NCBI GenBank assembly: GCA_025175895.1
Contig: CM045988.1
Coordinates: 89,191,137 to 89,255,136, forward strand
DNA: 64,000 bases
Reading direction: 5' to 3'
DNA from: Wurfbainia villosa
Lineage: Eukaryota > Streptophyta > Magnoliopsida > Zingiberales > Zingiberaceae
Notes under the pieces: model-generated
Told to the model about the DNA's origin: nothing
What the model saw: the letters and a program-made list of their open reading frames with translations, nothing else
Databases searched by the model: none
In this document: piece after piece, positions 1 to 10,514 of the stretch
Layout of the letters: every line of letters begins with the position of its first letter
How positions within the stretch are numbered: position 1 is the first letter of the stretch
Made by a program: the position numbers and the translations under genes

Positions 1-1151
1 GCGTAAAGTCCAAGTGAACTTTGGAAATTGAGAAGTTCAAAGGTAGGTTTGGCGGCGTAAAGTCCAAGCATGGGTCTTGGCGACATAAGTCCAAATAGAT
101 TTTGGCAAGGAAGTCCAAGGGTGAGGTTTTAACAGCATAAAGTCGAAGAATATGGTCTTGGCGGCATAAGTCCAAATTAACATTGGTAAAGGACCCGGTT
201 AGCATGACATAGCCGATGGAAGTATCTGAAGGCTAACGCGAAGGATGAAGAGTCACAAACTCGAGGGATCCGAGAGGCGTGAGGCTGATGGAGGTGACTA
301 GAAGGCTTAGGTCTATGGTAGGGTGAGTATCAAGTATGAGGGGATCATACTTGGGTTAAACCTCATGTTTGAGGTTTATCGATCGATTGACCGAGTATTT
401 GACACTTGAGAGCCTAGTTGACTCGAAGCAGTCGACTGGTCAAGTAGTCAACTGAACTTCGACTGTTCAACTTGTGTTTGGGCAATCAACTGCCAGTTGT
501 GGGAAGTCGACTGGTCCACAACAGTCGACTAGTGGACAGTGGTGGTGGACATGGGCACAGAATGTCCCGTAATCGACTACTGATGTATCTGTTGGGTTGA
601 TTCTATCGTGGATGGATTCGTTGTGAGACAATGGATACACTAGCAGTCGACTGCTAGGCGCGAAATCATCCAACTGTAGGTTATAAAAGGAGTAACTCAT
701 AGAAGATTTCTGCTAAGGTTCTTGGACGATTTTGAAGCAAAGTGCTGGTGCATTTTGGGGTCTTCAAAGGCTTCCAAAGTAACCAAAAGAGCTCTAAAAC
801 AAGGATTATTGTATAAAGTTTCCTTTACTTGTATTTCATTTCTTCTTTGTAATACTTTTTGTATTTTTATTGTAGCTCTTTGTATGGAGTTTCTCCACCT
901 CTGACGTGTTGCTAAGAAGGAGGAAGAGTATAGTGGGTGTTGATCACTAGCTCACTGTGGAGTAGGAACCGTAGGTTCCGAACCACGTAAAAACTTTGGT
1001 GTTTTACGTGTGTTGTATTTGTCTTTCGTTTATGCTTTATTTTATTTCCCCTGCGCATTACTAATGATTGCAGACGAGCACGCAACAAACGAACGAAGCG
1101 AGATCGAAATCGCTATTCATCCGCTCTAGCGCGATGTCCATCGATCCTAAA
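1..1151 (+). repeat. Copia-type LTR, left end outside window
   Basis: This segment is the reverse complement of the same LTR superfamily seen at 7806-9074, 14583-15524 and 21354-22447. It carries the same blocks of AAGTCCAAG-rich sequence (1-190), a GTCGAC palindrome cluster (429-653), a TATA box, and a terminal stretch ending near CATCGATCCTAA. Orientation is therefore plus, opposite to the two copia elements in the window. No tRNA primer site follows the right edge, so it is a 3' LTR or a solo LTR. The right boundary is estimated from homology. Confidence 0.7.
681..689 (+). promoter_or_regulatory. TATA box of copia LTR
   Basis: TTATAAAAG lies 28 bp downstream of the last CAGTCGACTG palindrome of this LTR. 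In copia-1 the same order, palindrome cluster then TATA, is found on the minus strand, which supports it as the LTR promoter. Confidence 0.5.
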
Positions 1152-1954
1152 TGAAGGGCGACAACTGAAAGTGGGACAGAAGGTGCTCATCTAACAGGAT
1201 CTAGATATTACAATTGTGCTCTCGAAGGGTAAGCACAATCGAGGTGAAAGGGAAATTGGATTGACACTCTTTGAGACTGGGGATCTCGGTGTCCTAGACC
1301 TTCAAATATGGAAGGGGAGTGAGTAGATGGACGTAGAAGTAAAGGCTTCTCACCTTTATGAGAGGAGGACATGTCTCTTAGGAATTGACTGTCGAGACAA
1401 TATGTGAAATAAAAGACATCCGATTCTCCCATTTTTAACTGGAAGAGGCAATGGAACTGGGTGGACGTCAAAGGGAGTTGTAGATGTTTTAAAATAATAA
1501 CTGTCCCGACCAGAATGCGGAAGACATTTGGGGTAAGTTGATTCAAAGGTATCCAATAAAAAGATAAAATGTAAAGATAAATAGTAGGGACAGGCAATCG
1601 AAGGTCATCTTCGAGTTGGCCTTAGGAAGAAACAATTACTGCCAAGTGGACGATAACGAGGGTGATCAGTGCAACTAGGAAAAGAAAGAGGGATGGTTTC
1701 TAGAACATATTGATCGTTGTGTAGCCGGAAGGGGTGACACGAAGTTAAGTGAGAGGAAAGAAGCTCATACCAAGGGTGCACAGGTGGGTTTCTTGAGGAA
1801 GAGACCATGAGAGGACTACTTACTTGAAAATAGGATACTGAAGAAGACGAAGCACGGAGTGGGTGAAGAAGTAGAAGGGAAGTCGTCTTAAAGGGGTGGA
1901 AGCCATAAATACAATGGGCGAAGGGATATGGAAGGCTTTGTGAGAAAGGGGAGA
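1152..1954. other. Unassigned repeat-like sequence
   Basis: About 800 bp with no domain I can recognise. Open frames on the minus strand show no motif and look like chance. If the next feature is the 3' LTR of a gypsy element, this would be its untranslated 3' internal part. A purine-rich run ends at 1954. Confidence 0.3.
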
Positions 1955-2736
1955 TGTGAAGACGTTTAAACACGAAGTCCAAAAATGATGACAACACATG
2001 TTGTCTTAATGAAAGTCGATATGGTGGGCACAAAACCCTTGGTCGATGGTGGCATAAAATTAATGTGTAAAGATCTACTAACATCAGACATATGTGCATC
2101 TGATTGTTTTACTATTCATGGGAGAGTGGCCTATGATAGGGGTAGAACGGGTCCTAGGCTAGATACGGAGAAACACGTAGAAGGGGATTGGAGGAAGGGA
2201 ATGAGGCCTAGGGGATCCATGGAAGTCGGAAACTCAGAAGTCGGGAACTCACAATATGGGATCATGAGGAGTCGGAAACTCACAATACGGGATCATGATT
2301 GGAATATCGAGAAACTCAGATGAGATTTTTCTCAATAGCTATCACATCCAGTCTCCTAACAATTCCATCCAATGATAGCTCCAGAAAATGTGACATGCCA
2401 GGTAGAGGTTCTCTGTAATGGTTGTGTCCTAATAGCCCATCCAAAGGGCACAACTGGTGGATAGTCCTAGTCGGCGAATGAATCAGAGCTACTATATAAG
2501 GGTCGGTTGAAATAAAGAAGGAGGTTCGAGTTTTCTCTCTGCTAACTATATTTTTTTCATTTCATTTTTTACATCTTCTCCTGTCTAACTTAAGCATCAA
2601 AGGGGTATCATCGGAGCACCGATGCCCTTTGGCTCGTGTTATAGTGGACAAGAACTTGTTGTGGTGAGACAATCCATCCCTGCGAACCAGTTCTCCTAGA
2701 GAACTCGGTGAAAGGAGCTAGATCCTCTCCTCATCA
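1955..2736 (+). repeat. Candidate LTR of a Tat-like gypsy element
   Basis: A purine-rich tract (GAGAAAGGGGAGA) is followed by TG at 1955, and the segment ends in CTCATCA near 2736. It has a TATA box at 2493-2499 (TATATAAG context). Downstream of that, a CATCTTCTCCTGTCTAACTT stretch resembles one at 11285-11305 in the Tat-like LTR, as does the ATCGGAGCA/CACCGATGC hairpin region. No partner LTR is visible, so boundaries are tentative. Confidence 0.4.
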
Positions 2737-3139
2737 AATACTATCACCAAAACAAGAACTATTAAATAAATTAGTACATTTTATGTTGGTATATATATTT
2801 ATGTTAAAATAATTAGTCCAAAAGAGAATTATTTTAAGATAGATAACTCACATATAAAGTATAATTCTTGTGAATTATCTGCATAATATGTCGATATAAA
2901 GGAAGACATATTATATGACTGATTAAGATTATTATGAGCTATGTTTAAAGAGTATAATTAACAAATTATATTTTAGTTTAAAGATTAAATGCAATGTTGT
3001 GCTTGATATCTCATTATGTGCATATTTATTATGATTGTTAGCATTTACTTGCTTAAATATATGTATTCATGTTTTGGTTATAATTAACATGAGCTTTGTT
3101 CTTCTTTTTTTTTCTTCTTCTTTTGTAGCACACTCAATA
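2737..3139. other. AT-rich sequence, nothing recognised
   Basis: AT-rich DNA between the candidate gypsy LTR and the copia remnant. It ends in a pyrimidine run and TTTTGTAG, a good splice-acceptor-like sequence just before the gag remnant. It may be part of the old copia LTR or leader. Confidence 0.3.
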
Positions 3140-3430
3140 TCTCCAATATTAATAATATCTCAGTGCTCACAGGCACTAATTTCGCAAAAAGAAAAATGAC
3201 CAATAATAAAGGTAAGGTAAATAAATTGTAAAGTATGGGCCTTGAGGCATAAGGCATAAACTTGTTACTTTTCTAGGAAGAAAGATCCTATGAAGTACTT
3301 CTCTAAGTACTTCAACTAATGTGTTAAAAAATATATACTTCTCAATTTTATTAATTCAGAAGTCATTTTGACTACTATGCCTAACAACACTTAGTAGATA
3401 GACTGATGCTACCACTCACATATGTGTTAC

Positions 3431-3582
3431 CAGATGCGAATCTAGAATTTTATATTGAGAGAGACCGCATACTAAAATATAATAATATTAATTAAAAAAA
3501 TAAATAAATATTTTTTTTAAGTAATAATCACTCAAAATTTGGGGGGACCATAGCCCCCTAAAATGCTCTAGATCCACCCCTG
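3431..3582. mobile_element. hAT-type MITE
   Basis: A 152-bp element with imperfect terminal inverted repeats, CAGATGCGAATCTAGA at the left against the reverse complement of TCTAGATCCACCCCTG at the right (12 of 16 match). It is flanked by 8-bp direct repeats TGTGTTAC (3423-3430) and TGTATTAC (3583-3590), differing at one base. An 8-bp duplication and CAG...CTG ends fit the hAT superfamily. It carries no coding capacity and sits directly after the protease remnant of the old copia element. Confidence 0.75.
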
Positions 3583-4528
3583 TGTATTACTATATAATAT
3601 CATCTCAGAAGTTGATTATCAATTGATGATGAAAGATATATTTATACAAGAAATGATAAAAAAAGCTAGAGTAGATTCGATTGATGTTTGTATACTTTAT
3701 TTAGAAACTCATGTAATTTTTGATTTGAAAAATACTTTTATAGTACCATCTTTTTTATGGAATTTAATTTTCATTTTTTGTTTAGACAAATAAAAATATT
3801 TTTGTTCATTTGTAAATGAAAAATTTAGTATTTTTTAAAATTCAATTTTGATTAGTACTGATTTTTTAATTGATAAATTTTATATATTAATATTATAACT
3901 TCTACTGATAACGAACTAATGCATATAAGTTATATATATATGCACAAAGCAAAATTTGACCAATAAGAATTTCACATATTCAAACAAATTAATATTATAA
4001 GAAATTCTTAATTCTCTTACCATGTTAGATTTTGATATCTATATAGAATGTATTAAAGGGAAAATAACTAAATAAAAGAAATGAAGATGTGAATCGGTGT
4101 AATGAAATCTTGAAACTATTACATACAAATATATATGGATCATTTCTTAATATTTCATGGAATAATCAAATATATTTTATTAGTTTCATAGATGACTATT
4201 CCTTATATGAATACTTGTATCTTATTCATGAAAAGTCACCATCTTTGAACGTGTTCAAACTCTTCAAAGTTAAAGTTGAACATCGACTTGGAAAGAAGAT
4301 TAAAGCTGTGAAATCTAATTGTGACGGTGAATGTTATGGTAAATATGACAAATCAAGTGAATAATATTTTGAGCCATTTGTAGAATATCTTATTATATAT
4401 GAGACAGTTCCTTAGTATTCTATGTCGAACACTCTTCGTTAGAATAATATAGTCGAGCGATGAAATATAAAGACTAAAGTTTACTTATTGAATAATATAC
4501 CTAATAAAGCAGTGACATACCTCTTATG

Positions 4529-5004
4529 TGTTGGGAGTATTGAGAATACAATGAAAGTTAAACATTGATTAATATAGAAAAGATCATGTGCTCATAAAAT
4601 GAAAAAATATCTCTATTGGTATGAGATTTTTTTAGTATAACTCAAAAATAAAATCATGGGGCTTAGACTCAGAGTGGACAATGTCATACAATTGTGGAGA
4701 CATATAAATCTTATATGCACTAATAATTGGTTTCAAAGATATGCACCTCGAACGAAGGAAATGAGGCTTCTATGTTTAGATCAAGAGAATCAGACACCAG
4801 ATAGGAAATTAAGTTGGAGTATCGAGAATACAATTAAAATTCCATATTAGTAAGACATGAAAAAAATCATGTGCTTATAAGATGAAAAGATATTTCCATT
4901 GATATAAAATCTTTTGGATATAGTTCAAAAATTAAACTACGAGGATTTAAGTTCAAAATGGATAATATCAATGTGGAGATATATAAATATTATTTGTACC
5001 AATA
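4529..5004 (+). mobile_element. TRIM retrotransposon (TRIM-1)
   Basis: A 476-bp miniature LTR retrotransposon. LTR 1 is 4529-4725, starting TGTTGGGAGTAT. LTR 2 is about 4812-5004. The sequence right after LTR 1, ATTGGTTTCAAAG, is a decayed form of the tRNA-iMet primer site TTGGTATCAGAG. Perfect 5-bp target duplications TTATG lie at 4524-4528 and 5005-5009. It has no coding region. It is the same family as the element at 12104-12771 but more diverged and in the opposite orientation. It interrupts the integrase part of the old copia remnant. Confidence 0.85.
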
Positions 5005-5095
5005 TTATGAATGGATAAAAGACCTAGTATTAAATATTTGCACATCCTATAAGACTAGACTTTATAGGTATATAACCAAAGAAGTTTGATGTATG

Positions 5096-5624
5096 ATTAA
5101 GTACTTACACATCTAGATATAAATCAACGCCAGTGGACTGAACTCCCATTGTGATTCATAATAAATGAACCTTTATAACACTCAACTTTCAACGTAGAAC
5201 TAAACTTGCGCTATGCTTCGAGACAAATCAACCTTCGTTTTTAACTTTCAATACGAAACTAAACTTCCATACATGATACATGGGAATCCATAACCATCTC
5301 TTTCCATTCAAATTTTCAACATATTATTTTTACAAAAAACAATTGTTTCTTTTTTTTTTAAAAAATAATTATTTTAAATTTGTATTGATCTCCTTTAATT
5401 TTAATTTATTAATTGTATATTAACCTTTTATATGGATTATTTATTAGTGTAAATCAATTTAAAAAAAAAAGATAATCACCTTAGAACTATATACTTAATC
5501 TACCATATATATATATATATATAATGTTAATAAAATAAAAATGTTAATTTTTTCATTATTAATTTTTCTATTATTTTTTACACGATATTGATTCCTCATC
5601 TATTCCTTCTTTTATTATTTCTAA
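5096..5624. other. AT-rich sequence, nothing recognised
   Basis: AT-rich DNA with short poly-A/T runs and a short TA repeat near 5508-5522. No gene, terminal repeat or domain is visible. Confidence 0.35.
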
Positions 5625-5792
5625 GTAACTTATCCGTGAGCATTCGTATATCTATATTATCCATCGTCCGATCCTCTAAAGTTCAAGGGTTGAACTATAG
5701 TACATAAGTGATCAGATAGTGGATAATGAAGGTGCACATGGATACTACGGATGAGTTGTGCATGACAATATTTTTCTCTCTATATATATATA
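5625..5792. repeat. MITE-family copy
   Basis: Shares the core ATTATCCATCGTCCGATC and GATAATGAAGGTGC with the MITE immediately to its right and with copies near 7565-7690 and 7706-7805. Its right end (GAGTTGTGCATGACAATATT) resembles the right terminal repeat of the 5793-5954 copy, but the left end is decayed. Confidence 0.5.
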
Positions 5793-5954
5793 GAGAAATG
5801 TTATCCTACACAACTCAACATTTCAATTATTCATCGTCTGATCGCTTGCGAACTATAGCCCAATCCTTAAAAGTTAAATCTTAGGAGATTGAACAATGGA
5901 TAATAAAGGTGCTCAAGGATGCTTATAAATGAGTTGTGTAGGATAATATTTCTC
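5793..5954. mobile_element. MITE with 25-bp inverted repeats
   Basis: A 162-bp element. The left end GAGAAATGTTATCCTACACA continues to AACTCA, and the right end is its reverse complement over 25 bp with one mismatch. ATA (or TA) flanks both sides as the likely target duplication. This is consistent with a short-TSD MITE such as Stowaway or Harbinger type, but the superfamily cannot be settled. It has no coding capacity. Confidence 0.75.
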
Positions 5955-6069
5955 ATAGGATTTAAGGATCTCCTACGACTTATCCTGCACGACTAATGCA
6001 CAACGCAATCTCCACTATCAATTCACGGGATTGCATGTATAGTAAATGAGAAATACATGGTATTTTGTC

Positions 6070-6114
6070 CAATGTTCTAAAAAGCACTAGACGGTAGGCG
6101 GGCGGTCACTCGCC

Positions 6115-6151
<37 letters not shown>

Positions 6152-6808
6152 TTTCTAGGCGGTCGATTTTTTTAATATTTTAAATATAATAATATATAAA
6201 AAAATTAATATATTAGGGGCACTCAAAAGTCAAAACTCACTTTATAGCCTCCACATGCATGTAAGTTGTAACAAATAACAATTAACAACTAACAACAACT
6301 CAATAAATAACAAGAATATTAAAAATGTTTAAGATTGTAAACAATAAAAATTGCAAAATATAAGAATTAAAAATATAATTGCAAACAATATTAAAAATCC
6401 ATTGGAAATGTGCGAGTCAAATGTGCGACACGCCTTTGGCATGGGCGTGTCGCACATTTCTCACCGGCGCGACACGCCCCTCATTTGGCACGGGCGTGTC
6501 GCACCTTTTCTCACGCGCGACACGCCTGTGCCCTCATTTGGCACGGACGTGTCGCACGTTTCCACCGGCGCAACACGCCTGTGGCATGGGCGTGTCGATT
6601 GCTGTTGAGCGCTGGAACTCCTGGTTAATCGGTTGATCGCCCCGATTAACGTCGATTAATCGCTCTGGGCGCCGATTAAAGCGGCGACGCCGCCGATTAA
6701 TGCGGCGACGCCTAGCGGCGTCGCCTCTGTGAATGTCGGGGCGGTGGACGAGCGTCCACCGCCTAGGCGCCGCCTAATCGGACAAAATCGCCGATTTTTA
6801 GAACACTG
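6070..6808. mobile_element. Non-autonomous hAT element
   Basis: A 739-bp element with ends CAATGTTCTAAAAAGC and, inverted, CAGTGTTCTAAAAATCGG. It is flanked by perfect 8-bp direct repeats ATTTTGTC at 6062-6069 and 6809-6816, the hAT signature. Both subterminal regions are GC-rich with repeated CGCCTAGGCG-type palindromes (6095-6165 and 6755-6795). The middle is AT-rich, then carries a palindromic minisatellite. Short open frames in it are by-products of that repeat and no transposase is present. Confidence 0.8.
6418..6600. repeat. Palindromic minisatellite in hAT element
   Basis: About three to four units, each with GCGACACGCC followed by GGGCGTGTCGC after a short T-rich spacer (for example 6424-6455, 6467-6503, 6518-6557, 6568-6599). 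Each unit can fold into a GC-rich hairpin. Units vary by substitution and small indels. Confidence 0.7.
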
Positions 6809-7705
6809 ATTTTGTCATGCGTCTTATTCCTTTGGTGAGCACTATAGCAAATGCTTGAACCCTTCGGGGTCATCATCGTCGTTGCTGTCGTCCGACTGAT
6901 CGAACCGCGGTCAAATTTCGGTCGAATTGTAGTCAAAATCTAATCAAATTGTGTCTGCCAATGTTGTGGCCATTGACGGCTACAATCACGACCGATTCTG
7001 ACCTCCAGCGCTGCGGCCACTGGCGACCGCAATCTGACTGTGGTCTGATTGGTACTAGAGTCTAACAAGATCGTGATCAAATTTCGATCATATTGTGATC
7101 GCCAATGCTATGGCTGCTGGCGTCGCAATCCGACCGTTAGCGGTCGCAATCTGATTGGAATATGGCTGTGATCCAACTAGACTCTAGTCGATTTCGATTG
7201 CAATCGGGCCATACTCCGATGTCAGTCGAATCACGACCGAAATCTTGTCAAATTGCGATCGCTAGTGCTGTGACCGCTGGTGGTCACGACCACGACCGAT
7301 TTTGACCGCGATCGTGACCGATTCTGACTATGACTCAGTCAAAATCCAACTATGATTCGACAAGACTTTGGTGCCAATCAGAACACAACTGGATTTAGTT
7401 GGAATCCGGCCTCTCAACGGCGATGTCAAGAGGCAAACAGTGATAACAACTCCGATGGTGGAACACTATACATTTTCTAATTACTATGCATGCTCGAGCG
7501 TGCACAGATCCGCAAGGAATCGTCGCTTAGGAGATCAACGTTGTGTGTGTGTGTGTGAGAGAGAGAGCATCTCTATTATTCATCGTCCGATCAAGTACGC
7601 ATTATAGCCAATCTTTGAACCAGAGATCAAACGGTAGATAATGGAGATGCTCACGGGTACTCACGGATGAATTATATGAGATAACATTCTTGTATATGTA
7701 TATAC

Positions 7706-9170
7706 AAAGAGAAATTAATATTATCCTGAACAACACATCAGTAGTACCCATGCACACCTCCATTATCTACTGTTTGATCGCTTGCACACTATAGCCAATC
7801 CTTGATGTTGGGCATCGGATGTTGCGCTAGAGGGGATGAATAGCGGTTTTCGTGATTTTTTCACTCGATTATGTGCTCGTCTACAATAATGTTAATGCAC
7901 AACGAAATATACAAATAAAATATACAAATGAAAATAAAAGGCAAGCACAACCCAAACAATACACAAGATTTATGTAGTTTGGAACTAGGGTTCATACTCT
8001 ATGGGCCGAACTCTAGTTGAGCTCTAATGATGTATACCACCACTATCAAACTTCTCCTTCTTGATATGACATTGGAGGTAGAGAAACCTCTTACAAGGTC
8101 TTACAACAATAAGAAGCAACAAAAATACAAGTAAATGAAATAAATGAAATTACAATGCTTTACAAGTGAGCTTTTGGATACTTGATCTTTTGGTCAATAC
8201 TTTGAAGATCTAGTTGATTTTTACATGGTAGTCGACTGCTAGTGACACACAACAGTAGTCAAGCCTCCAATCGACTATTGACCAAATGACTTGTCATAAT
8301 CCCAGTCGACTGCTCCGAGTCAACTAGGCTTCCGAGTGGTAAACACTCGGCCAATCGACTTGTCTAATACCTGAGTCGACTGGTAATTAAACCTCAAACA
8401 TGAGGTTTAACCTAAGTATGATCCACTCATACTTGATACTCACCGATAGCCTAGACCTAAGTCTTCTAGCCACATCCATCAGTCTCACGCCTCTCAGATC
8501 TCTCGAGTCCGTGACTCTTCATCCTTCGCATTAGCCTTTGGTACTTTCATCGACTATGTCATACTAACTGTGTCCTTTGCCAAGGTTCATTTGGACTTAT
8601 GCCACCAAGACCCATGCTTGGACTTCACACCACCAAACCTACCCTTGAACTTTCACATTGCTAAGATCCATTTGGACTTACGCCGCCAAGACCTATGCTT
8701 GGATTTTACGCCGCCAAACCTACCCTTAGACTTTTCCTTTGCTATCAATGACTTGAACTTTCCTTGCTAAGACAATGCTTGGACTTTCGCATGCCAAGAC
8801 CATGCTTAGACTTTTCAATTGTCAAGTACCCATGACTTGGACTTTCCATGTCAAGTACTTATACTTGGACTTTCGAGGTTGACTACTCCAACAATCTCTC
8901 CCAAATAACTTCCCCATATGACTTTGGATATCTCAATCATCTACTAGTCATATAGTCAACATATGATCAAACTATATAGTCAAACAATAGTCAAATCTAT
9001 TGTCAAACATCAAAACACTTCTCAAGTCCAATTCGAATTTGGTCAACATTAACCCGGGCCTTGTTGCACCAACACTTGAGCCCTAGGAGATCGGACAATG
9101 AATAATGAAGGTGCTCATATGTTGCACGTCTATTGTTGCACGCTCATGCGCGACGCATTGTGAATCGTCC
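7706..9170. repeat. MITE-family copy split by solo LTR
   Basis: The left part 7706-7805 (AGAGAAATTAATATTATCCT through ATAGCCAATCCTTGA) and the right part from 9075 (GAGATCGGACAATGAATAAT) match the halves of the 5793-5954 family. They are separated exactly by the solo LTR and its CTTGA duplication. The right terminal repeat is not clearly preserved. Confidence 0.5.
7806..9074 (-). mobile_element. Copia solo LTR
   Basis: A 1269-bp solo LTR. It starts TGTTGGGCATCGG, ends TTGTTGCACCAACA, and has perfect 5-bp target duplications CTTGA at 7801-7805 and 9075-9079. It shares the GCGCTAGAGGGGATGAATAG start, the GTCGAC palindromes (8228-8385), the CCAAGxxCATGCTTGGACTT blocks and the GTTGCACCAACA end with the copia-1 LTRs, in the same minus orientation. 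No internal region remains, so it is the product of LTR-LTR recombination. Confidence 0.85.
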
Positions 9171-9177
9171 AATCTCT

Positions 9178-9917
9178 GTTCAATTCATGGGATTGCATAG
9201 TAAATGGAAAATATACAGTGCTCCCACCCACAAAGTTTTTCTTCGATGAGCACTATAGCCAACCCCTGAACCGTTAGAGTCACCGTCGCCGCCTTAGTCC
9301 GGCCGACCGAATCGTGGTAAGATTTCGATTGAATTGCAGTCGCTAATGTTGCAGCTGCAATCGCAGTCGATTCTAACTGCGATCCGGTCGAACTCCGATG
9401 TCGATCGGACTGCGATCGGATTTTGACCACTCGACGGCGATGCCGAGCGACTGAGGCAGCAAGAAAGTCCGAAGGGAAGAAATACTGCATTTTACATTAC
9501 TGTGCTTGCTCAGGTAATGACAAATTTACTGTGCATTCTCCATTATTATGTACGAGTCGTGCAATATATATATATATTGTCGCGCTCCGTCTCGCTTCAA
9601 CATCCACTTTTTTCATGCCCAAGCACCCCACCTCCACTTCCCACCTGATGCCCCAAGCAACTCTGCCACTCAACATCGTCGTTGAGCGACCGAATTTCGA
9701 CCACGGTTTGACCAGATCGAGGTCAGATTCCAATCGCTAGCGGCAGCGGCACTGCGACCGCAATTCAACTTGATTCATGTCAAAATCTGATCGTGGTTCG
9801 ATCGATCGTTAGATCGGATAGTAGCACCGACTCCGACGAATTCAGAGGTTGACTATAGTGTTCATAAGAGAAGAACATCGTGGACAAAAATACTATACAA
9901 TCTCGAAAATTGAACGA
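9178..9917. mobile_element. Unclassified inverted-repeat element, copy 2
   Basis: The left end (GTTCAATT, GGGATTGCATAGTA, GAGCACTATAGCCAACCCC) recurs in inverted, diverged form at 9845-9917 (GGTTGACTATAGTG, ATACTATACAATCTC, AAATTGAAC). This gives long imperfect terminal inverted repeats of about 80 bp. The interior carries CGACCG/GATCG-rich quasi-repeats like those at 6870-7400. No transposase frame is present. Ends are approximate and no target duplication was identified. Confidence 0.5.
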
Positions 9918-9978
9918 AAATCGAACGACTAATAATACATCGCACACGGACGCATAGCAATCATCGTACAACATAGAA

Positions 9979-9980
<2 letters not shown>

Positions 9981-10042
<62 letters not shown>
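9981..10042. repeat. (TA)31 microsatellite
   Basis: Uninterrupted TA dinucleotides over 62 bp. Length is likely variable between individuals and sensitive to assembly slippage. Confidence 0.95.
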
Positions 10043-10045
<3 letters not shown>

Positions 10046-10344
10046 CCTAAAAACTTTTTTTTTATATACTTTCCTTCCTTACAAATCGCAATTTCTTTAA
10101 TAGAAGAACGTATGAAACACATCGGCACCAGAGCCTTGGGTGCAGCCATCAACTTCAAAGCAAGCGCTATTTCATAGAACAACTTAGAATGATTTAAGTC
10201 AGCCATGAGGCCCATGCTCCTATCATAGGTAGTGGGCGAGCAATCACAGTTTGCATGTTCCTTCCCTGAGTGCAGCATAACTCTGCTCTGGTCATTATTC
10301 CTTTTTCTATCACTGTTTCGGTGTGGATACACAGAAGTACACAC
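10042..10344 (-). pseudogene. Possible host gene exon fragment
   Basis: An open minus-strand frame of about 100 codons with a balanced, non-repetitive amino-acid composition, unlike the surrounding TE-derived frames. It includes HANCDCSP, YDRSMGLMADLNHS and the hydrophobic KLFYEIALALKLMAAPKALVP. It ends in a GGAAAGTATATA context that could be a splice donor. I do not recognise the family. It lies alone between a (TA)n tract and a gypsy LTR, so it is either an orphan exon or a fragment captured by a transposon. No start or other exons can be supported. Confidence 0.4.
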
Positions 10345-10416
10345 TATGTTTTCCTTTTTTTTTTTGTCGTCTATGAGTAACGGGCATGCTTACATAACCA
10401 CCGTATATGTAACACT

Positions 10417-10514
10417 CAATGGCTAATGCATCAAAATTCTGATCGATGTGGATATAATCTAGTCTCAATTGCTAATGCGTCAAAATTCTGATCGATTTGG
10501 ATATAATCTAGTCT
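10417..10514. repeat. 49-bp tandem duplication at LTR junction
   Basis: Two near-identical 49-bp units (10417-10465 and 10466-10514), each holding GCTAATGC(A/G)TCAAAATTCT and then GGATATAATCTAGTCT. The second half of the unit is LTR start and the first half is flank. The duplication therefore arose across the LTR boundary after insertion, and it hides the target duplication. Confidence 0.75.

Larger units (their letters stand above)
3140..5095 (+). pseudogene. Ancient copia gag-pol remnant
   Basis: Scattered translated blocks keep copia order. Near 3150-3190 there is a gag-start-like LTGTNFAK. At 3391-3430 there is a protease-like remnant (IDxxATTHICV) that needs a 2-bp gap to read. At 3690-3830 come FIVPSFLWNLI and LDK, the linker before integrase. 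Near 4040-4065 is CIKGK, from the pre-integrase zinc region. At 4089-4364 lies integrase core with LLHTN, SFIDDYS and KAVKSNCDGE, where the first and second catalytic Asp positions can be placed. At 5010-5095 is a last piece resembling the post-integrase region. Many stops and frameshifts show it is very old. A hAT MITE and a TRIM interrupt it. No LTRs can be assigned. Confidence 0.75.
5985..7700. repeat. Unclassified non-autonomous repeat, copy 1
   Basis: The sequences at 6030-6069 plus 6817-6870 match 9175-9275 in the same order (GGGATTGCAT, AGTAAATG, GAGCACTATAGC). This shows that the hAT element at 6070-6808 split one repeat unit. The interior 6870-7450 is built of degenerate CGACCG, GATCG and CAATC words with no long open frame. 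The right part contains a TACTATGCATGCTCG segment like that at 9500-9512, then a MITE-family core (7570-7690). Exact ends are uncertain. Confidence 0.45.

Noticed and set aside
6351..6636. Three overlapping plus-strand frames of 72-85 codons
   Set aside because: They are produced by the palindromic minisatellite inside the hAT element, in all three frames.
9981..10042. Long TA tract as a regulatory element
   Set aside because: A plain microsatellite with no associated gene.
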